Assembly: GCA_964614345.1 (NCBI GenBank)
Contig: CAZTLP010000007.1
Span: forward strand, 1 to 47,091
DNA length: 47,091 nt
Reading direction: 5' to 3'
Source of the DNA: AEGEAN-183 sp964614345
GTDB lineage: Bacteria > Pseudomonadota > Gammaproteobacteria > Magnimaribacterales > Magnimaribacteraceae
The first letter of the stretch is position 1. Each line of letters starts with the position of its first letter. This document shows, one piece after another, positions 42,593 through 47,091 of this stretch. Made by a program: the position numbers and the translations under genes. A model generated the notes under the pieces. That model ran no database searches. It worked only from the letters and a program-made list of their open reading frames with translations, and was not told the origin of the DNA.

Positions 42593-45028
42593 ATGAAATT
42601 TATAAAGACTCTGTCGAATTTAACCGTATTTTCATTACTTTTAATACCTTATGTTATGTCAGCATCTGATGAAGAAGCTGCAGTTGGTATTTTAGAAGAA
42701 GTTGTTGTAACGGCTCGAAAAAGAGAAGAAACAGCACAATCTGTACCTATTCCAATTACTGCTTTGGGTGGAGACAGATTAGAAGCAAGAAATATTACTG
42801 AAATTCAAGACATAACTAAATTAACACCTAATTTAAACTTTTCTGCTCAAGGAATAAATTCAACAGTAACGAATGTTTTCTTGAGAGGTATTGGGCAAAC
42901 TAACTGGTCCGAAACACAAGATCCTAAGATTGGAATATATATCGATGGTGTTTATCTAAGTAGACCTCAGGGAGGAATGGTTGATTTGATTGATATTGAT
43001 CGTGTAGAAGTACTTAGAGGACCTCAAGGAACTCTTTTTGGAAGAAACACAACTGCCGGATTAATCCATATCATCACTAAAGGCCCAACTGACGCCTTAG
43101 AGGGTTTTGCTAATGTAGGTTTTGGTACGGAAGGACATGTTGTTATGAGGGGAGTTTTAAATGTTCCTATGGGTGACAACTTGTCTGGTCGATTTGCAGT
43201 GATGTCTAAAGAAACAGATGGATTCATTAAAAATCAGATCACAGGAGAAGATCATGGTAATGAAGATTCTCAATCTTTTAGAGCTTCTTTCAAATACACA
43301 GGTGACACTTATAACGCAAGATTCACCTACGATCATTTTGAGTCAGATGAACTGGCTACATTATCAAGTTGTCGTTTTGAAGCTCCTGCAAACGGAGCTT
43401 TAGCTTCTGGCTTCCCTGCGGTAGCTTATTTGGCAGGAACCTATGACACTATGAGAAAGAATTGTCTTGAAACAAGCAGATATTTGGGAAGAGACAATAA
43501 CCCTAATCAAAATGCAACTACAGATACAGACTCCTATACTCTTACTCAAAGTCTAGATCTAGGTATAGGAACATTGACTATGATTTCAAATCATAGAGAA
43601 ATAGAAAACTTTAACGGTACTTGGGGTTGGGGTATGGGCAGTGGTAATTCACCTACGACTACAACCACAAATCTTTTAGATGTTATTAATTACAATCAGG
43701 AATTCGATGTTGATTCACACGAGATAAGGTTGAGTGGAGACTCAGATAATTTAAGTTGGACAATTGGTGCTTATACTTTTGAAGAAGACAATTATGGAAT
43801 TACTGATGTACCTGTTTTAAGAGGATATACACCTCCAGCACCTACCGCATGGCCATTCTTTTATGTAGTGATACCAGGTGTTCTTAACGTAGCTCAAACT
43901 GTAATGGGCACTCAAATGTTTGGGTCAAGAACTCAATATAACATTGTGACTAACGCCAACGACGCTTTCTTTGCGGAAGGTACTTACGTAATAAATGATA
44001 AAACAGACATAACCGTTGGCTTGAGAAGGACCGAAGATGATAGAAGATACACAAGAGGTCAATATTTGTATGTGGGTAATAACGCGAAAGGTCCGTTTGA
44101 CCCAGGTAATAATTGCCCTGGAAATATAGACCCCACTACCATGATGGCTAAAGCTGAAACTTGTTATCAAGAAGTTGATTACAGTGAAACTACTTCTAGA
44201 GTTATTTTAAGTCATGCTAATTCTGAAAATCTAATGACGTATGCCAGTTACAGTAAAGGTTATTCATCCGGTGGCTTCAATCAGGCTATCGACATGAAAG
44301 CTTTCCTTCCTGAGATCTCTGATAACTATGAGTTTGGTTTTAAGAGCACTCTTAGAGACGGAACTATGAGGTTAAACGGTACTTACTTCTATAACATGTA
44401 TGAAAATCAACAAATAACGGTTGGAAGAGTAATTAATGGACAGCCTACAGCTGACATTATTAATGCTAAAGAAGCAAAAATTGAAGGGATAGAACTAGAA
44501 CTTCTTGCTCAACTGTCTGATAGTTGGGCTATGACCATGAGTTATGGTTTTATGGATGGGAAATATAATGATTTTACTGTTGATGACTATGCTTACGATC
44601 CAACAACCTTCGTAACAACTATCACTCAAAGAGACCTTAGCGACACTCCATTTGGGTATGTTGGCGATAATGGGAAAAGTCATACATTTGATATGGCTTT
44701 TATACACACCCAAACATTATCTTCAGGTGCAAATGTTGTGAGCCAGATGGGTCTAACTAAACGTGATAATTCTTGGGGAACGATGAGACACACACCTGGT
44801 TCAGAAGTACCCGGTTATAATCTAATTGATGGAAGAATAGCTTTTACTCTTCCTGATGGCTTAACCACCATTACTTTATGGGGCACAAACCTCACTGACA
44901 AAGAATACGTGTCAAGTATGTTATGGCAGGGAGGAGATCCTGAAATAGGTGACCCATCATTAGGAATGGCTGCAGAGTATTGGGGTCAACCAAGAAGATT
45001 TGGAATAGAGTGGCGTAGAGACTTCTAA
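42593..45028 (+). CDS. TonB-dependent outer-membrane receptor (811 aa)
   Basis: Second TonB receptor, unrelated in detail to the first. It has a strong TTGGAGGAAAC ribosome site and a signal peptide ending about residue 24 (MSASDEEA). The TonB box is LEEVVVTARKREE near residues 35-47, the plug has VLRGPQGTLFGRNTTAG near residue 143, and the barrel has the terminal motif FGIEWRRDF. This belongs to the iron-complex/unknown-substrate class very common in Sphingomonas-like and marine proteobacterial genomes. The substrate is not deducible. An alpha/beta hydrolase gene follows by 14 bp and may process the imported compound. Confidence 0.94.
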   Translation: MKFIKTLSNLTVFSLLLIPYVMSASDEEAAVGILEEVVVTARKREETAQSVPIPITALGGDRLEARNITEIQDITKLTPNLNFSAQGINSTVTNVFLRGIGQTNWSETQDPKIGIYIDGVYLSRPQGGMVDLIDIDRVEVLRGPQGTLFGRNTTAGLIHIITKGPTDALEGFANVGFGTEGHVVMRGVLNVPMGDNLSGRFAVMSKETDGFIKNQITGEDHGNEDSQSFRASFKYTGDTYNARFTYDHFESDELATLSSCRFEAPANGALASGFPAVAYLAGTYDTMRKNCLETSRYLGRDNNPNQNATTDTDSYTLTQSLDLGIGTLTMISNHREIENFNGTWGWGMGSGNSPTTTTTNLLDVINYNQEFDVDSHEIRLSGDSDNLSWTIGAYTFEEDNYGITDVPVLRGYTPPAPTAWPFFYVVIPGVLNVAQTVMGTQMFGSRTQYNIVTNANDAFFAEGTYVINDKTDITVGLRRTEDDRRYTRGQYLYVGNNAKGPFDPGNNCPGNIDPTTMMAKAETCYQEVDYSETTSRVILSHANSENLMTYASYSKGYSSGGFNQAIDMKAFLPEISDNYEFGFKSTLRDGTMRLNGTYFYNMYENQQITVGRVINGQPTADIINAKEAKIEGIELELLAQLSDSWAMTMSYGFMDGKYNDFTVDDYAYDPTTFVTTITQRDLSDTPFGYVGDNGKSHTFDMAFIHTQTLSSGANVVSQMGLTKRDNSWGTMRHTPGSEVPGYNLIDGRIAFTLPDGLTTITLWGTNLTDKEYVSSMLWQGGDPEIGDPSLGMAAEYWGQPRRFGIEWRRDF

Positions 45029-45042
45029 GAAACTTTACTTTA

Positions 45043-45924
45043 ATGCCACAAGGGATTGCCGAAGTTAACGACATCAATATTTGGTGGGAAGACTTCGGCG
45101 ACTCTTCTAATCCCACGGTTCTTCTCATTATGGGTGCTAATGCCAATGCCATGCAGTGGACATTAGACTTTATAAATCCTTTAGTAAAAGCAGGTTTTCA
45201 CGTTGTCAGGTTTGACAACAGAGATGTGGGCAAGAGTACTTGGTTAACTACTGAGCCTACAATGGTTTTTTCTGATGAAGGAATTGCTAATCAAGAAGTG
45301 AGTTATAACTTAGAAGACATGGCAGCAGATGCTGTAGCTTTACTGGACCATTTGAGTATTGAAAAGGCTCATATAGTAGGTGCTTCAATGGGCGGAATGA
45401 TTACTCAAGTAATCGGACTAGATCATTCTGAAAGGGCACTTTCATTAACACCAATCATGTCAACTCCGGGTGCTGGACTAGAAGATGATACGCTTTCACC
45501 ACCAACAGAAAGTCTAATGCAAGGCATCATGAAGTCCATGGAACATAATATGAAAGGTGAGTACTTAGAAGGACTGGTCTGTACTTACCGAGAGTTAACG
45601 GGGTCTCGTTTCCCATTTGACGAAGATAAGTTTAGAGAAAAAGCAAAAGAAGGAATGGATCACGGACATAATCCTTTTCCAGGTCACGGAGCTGCAGTTA
45701 GTTCAAGCCCTCATCGTAAAGATCGATTAAAAGATATCAATTTACCTACTTTAGTAATTCATGGAACAGAAGATGCCATTCTTCCCTTTGATCATGGTCA
45801 AGCACTAGCGGATGGTATCTCTAATGCTCAGCTGATGACTTTAGAAGGGGTTGGTCACGAGATACCCGATCAATTGATTGGAGAGATCACTTCAAGAATG
45901 ATAGAGCACTTTAACTCTATTTAG
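45043..45924 (+). CDS. Alpha/beta-hydrolase fold protein
   Basis: 293-aa cytoplasmic serine hydrolase. The nucleophile S115 lies in the elbow VGASMGGM, the acid is in VIHGTEDAILPFDH and the histidine in LEGVGHEIPDQ. The oxyanion loop is LLIMGANANAMQW, and FDNRDVGKST is the usual cap-adjacent block. It is probably an esterase, lipase-like or epoxide/C-C hydrolase. The ATG has no good Shine-Dalgarno and lies 14 bp after the receptor stop. The 3-prime end overlaps the converging metallo-hydrolase by 8 bp. Confidence 0.87.
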   Translation: MPQGIAEVNDINIWWEDFGDSSNPTVLLIMGANANAMQWTLDFINPLVKAGFHVVRFDNRDVGKSTWLTTEPTMVFSDEGIANQEVSYNLEDMAADAVALLDHLSIEKAHIVGASMGGMITQVIGLDHSERALSLTPIMSTPGAGLEDDTLSPPTESLMQGIMKSMEHNMKGEYLEGLVCTYRELTGSRFPFDEDKFREKAKEGMDHGHNPFPGHGAAVSSSPHRKDRLKDINLPTLVIHGTEDAILPFDHGQALADGISNAQLMTLEGVGHEIPDQLIGEITSRMIEHFNSI

Positions 45925-46885
45925 TCATCCCAGCATAAGCTCTATCTATTACTCCCACGATAAAAGGGCCATCTCCAAACTTATCTCGCCATTCTTTTGT
46001 AGGATCCGTATCAATAATTTCTTGTAGACCTTTTCCTTGTTGAATTCCTTCTTGAATTCTATCTCTAACTACAATCAACATATCAATATAAGTTTGTAAG
46101 TCTTCAGTTGTTGAAATAGGCCCATGACCTGGGACCACAATGGTTTTATCATTTACAACTTTTAATACCTCTTCACAAAAACGAATAATTCCGTCAATGC
46201 TTCCTCCATTACCAGCATCTATAAAAGGAGGACCGGTCATATTGAATACATCTCCCATATGTAAAACATTAGAGTTCCGTAAAAAAACTGCCGTGTCTCC
46301 TGTGGTATGAGCATGACCGAAATGATAAAGCTCTATCTGCTCTCCATTCAGATGAAGTTTCATTGTGTCCTGATAGGTAATTTGAGGCACTGAATTTAAT
46401 GGATAGGGTTGTTGTGGGTAGACTATAAAAGAAAGATTAATGGGTTTAGGGTTCAACATCATGTTTCTGGAATTCTCATGGGCCACTATCTTTGCTCCAT
46501 CCGGGCCAAAAGCAAGATTACCTTCAGCATGATCAAAGTGCCAATGAGTATTGATTACATAATCAACTGATTTGCCCCCTATTTTTCTCAACGATCTTAG
46601 GATCTTGTATTTTAATTCAGGCATTTGGTCATCTACAAAAAGAACCCCATCATCTCCTGTACTTACTAGGATGTTGCCCCCTAGACCAAATAAAACATGA
46701 ACATTATCTGATATTTTTTCTATAGTGATCTCAGCTTCATCAAAATTCCAACCAAAGGCGTCCATAACGGCTTGTTGCCCATCTTGGTAATTTACTTCAG
46801 ACTCTTCGTGGTGAGCTGCATTAACTAAAAAAGCTAAAAAGGTTAGTGAAATAAATAATGACTTAAATAAATAGGTTAGTTTCAT
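45917..46885 (-). CDS. Exported metallo-beta-lactamase-fold hydrolase
   Basis: 322-aa protein with a signal peptide (ending about VNAA, residue 24). The MBL-fold zinc motif is H114-W-H116-F-D118-H119 in INTHWHFDHAEGN, followed by FGHAHTTGDTAV, LHMGDVFN and VPGHGPIS, completing the metal-ligand set. It is a periplasmic hydrolase, of the type seen beside quinoprotein or TonB systems; lactamase activity is not implied. AGGAGATATAAA precedes the ATG on the minus strand. It is divergent from the gene starting at 46958. Confidence 0.88.
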   Translation of the reverse strand: MKLTYLFKSLFISLTFLAFLVNAAHHEESEVNYQDGQQAVMDAFGWNFDEAEITIEKISDNVHVLFGLGGNILVSTGDDGVLFVDDQMPELKYKILRSLRKIGGKSVDYVINTHWHFDHAEGNLAFGPDGAKIVAHENSRNMMLNPKPINLSFIVYPQQPYPLNSVPQITYQDTMKLHLNGEQIELYHFGHAHTTGDTAVFLRNSNVLHMGDVFNMTGPPFIDAGNGGSIDGIIRFCEEVLKVVNDKTIVVPGHGPISTTEDLQTYIDMLIVVRDRIQEGIQQGKGLQEIIDTDPTKEWRDKFGDGPFIVGVIDRAYAGMTK

Positions 46886-46917
46886 TTTATATCTCCTGCT
46901 TATTGATTATTATTACA

Positions 46918-46929
46918 TGCTTATAAGCA
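46918..46929. promoter_or_regulatory. Perfect 12-bp palindrome in a divergent promoter region
   Basis: TGCTTATAAGCA is an exact inverted repeat located 33 bp upstream of the minus-strand MBL gene and 28 bp upstream of the plus-strand DUF169-like gene. The position suits an operator for a dimeric regulator, but the element also contains a TATAAG -10-like hexamer. No regulator gene is visible in the window. Confidence 0.35.
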
Positions 46930-46957
46930 ACCGTGAATAAGGTTAAGGGGAAACTAA

Positions 46958-47091
46958 ATGAACGAAATAATTGCAACTGAATCTAGTAATTTTGATTTAA
47001 AAGAAATAGTCGCTTCTTTGAATAATTTATTGAAGCTAAGAACCATTCCAATCGGGATGAAAATGTTCGAAAGTATTGAAGAAATGGAGTC
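46958..47091 (+). CDS. DUF169-like protein, N-terminal fragment
   Basis: A gene running off the window. The ATG at 46958 has AAGGGG upstream. The 44 visible codons read MNEIIATESSNFDLKEIVAS and continue LNNLLKLRTIPIGMKMFESIEEME. The LKLRTIPIGMKMFES pattern is that of the DUF169 family N-terminus (LKL-T-P-VGVKL-E). The function is unknown; relatives are sometimes found beside aromatic or reductive catabolic genes. The frame is open to the last base. Confidence 0.7.
   Translation, partial: MNEIIATESSNFDLKEIVASLNNLLKLRTIPIGMKMFESIEEME

Noticed and set aside
1..47091. CRISPR arrays, IS elements, prophage or toxin-antitoxin genes
   Set aside because: No regularly spaced repeats, transposase-like proteins, terminal inverted repeats, phage structural genes or TA pairs were found by reading.

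Overview
The window is AT-rich, densely packed and almost entirely plus-strand bacterial DNA. The gene set points to a free-living marine gammaproteobacterium: TatD, YadG/YadH, TrhO, BolA and long-form QueF resemble the E. coli forms, and they sit beside two large TonB-dependent receptors, three GPH-family sugar symporters and many CoA-linked enzymes. An assignment near SAR86 or related oligotrophic lineages is an inference from this style, not a demonstrated placement. Four runs of exactly 100 N (10729-10828, 18093-18192, 19430-19529, 21297-21396) are scaffold placeholders. Each one truncates or interrupts genes, so the apparent reading frames across them are not real proteins as drawn.

Region 1 (1-11713) opens with a TonB receptor and its terminator. 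A tightly coupled operon follows: a nitrilase-superfamily amidohydrolase, three related secreted proteins of unknown function (two are tandem paralogues), a DUF6152-like secreted protein with a His-His mature N-terminus, a small c-type cytochrome, two DUF6644-like four-helix membrane proteins, a GPH symporter, a Gfo/Idh/MocA oxidoreductase and an aldo/keto reductase. The exported block 3986-8750 looks like one uncharacterised periplasmic redox system and is the best candidate for something undescribed.

Region 2 (11714-12077) has no protein gene. It holds a promoter-like element, several hairpins and a very strong intrinsic terminator, which together make a candidate small RNA of about 225 nt. 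The RNA carries two copies of an octamer complementary to the 16S rRNA 3-prime tail.

Region 3 (12078-26437) carries an alkaline phosphatase, an alkyl-DHAP-synthase-like FAD enzyme, an HD-domain protein with possible di-iron oxygenase ligands, a cytoplasmic GH3 beta-glucosidase, two minus-strand SDR dehydrogenases (both truncated by gaps), two further GPH symporters, a rhomboid protease, a DUF3604 protein, an unrecognised minus-strand gene and an Ogt-type DNA repair protein. GPH import together with GH3, Gfo/Idh and AKR enzymes suggests use of glycosides or other sugar conjugates.

Region 4 (26467-41659) is mostly conserved cellular machinery and lipid/CoA metabolism: BolA, TrhO, an RND/MMPL exporter coupled to alpha-methylacyl-CoA racemase, a glutaredoxin-like protein, TatD, a second CaiB/BaiF CoA-transferase, a PQQ-type sugar dehydrogenase, a thioesterase, a MoxR/VWA pair, the YadGH ABC exporter, QueF and tRNA-Ser(GGA).

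Region 5 (41693-47091) has an MTHFR-like protein, a second TonB receptor, an alpha/beta hydrolase, an exported metallo-beta-lactamase-fold hydrolase on the minus strand, and the start of a DUF169-like gene running off the end. No IS element, prophage, integrase or CRISPR array was seen.
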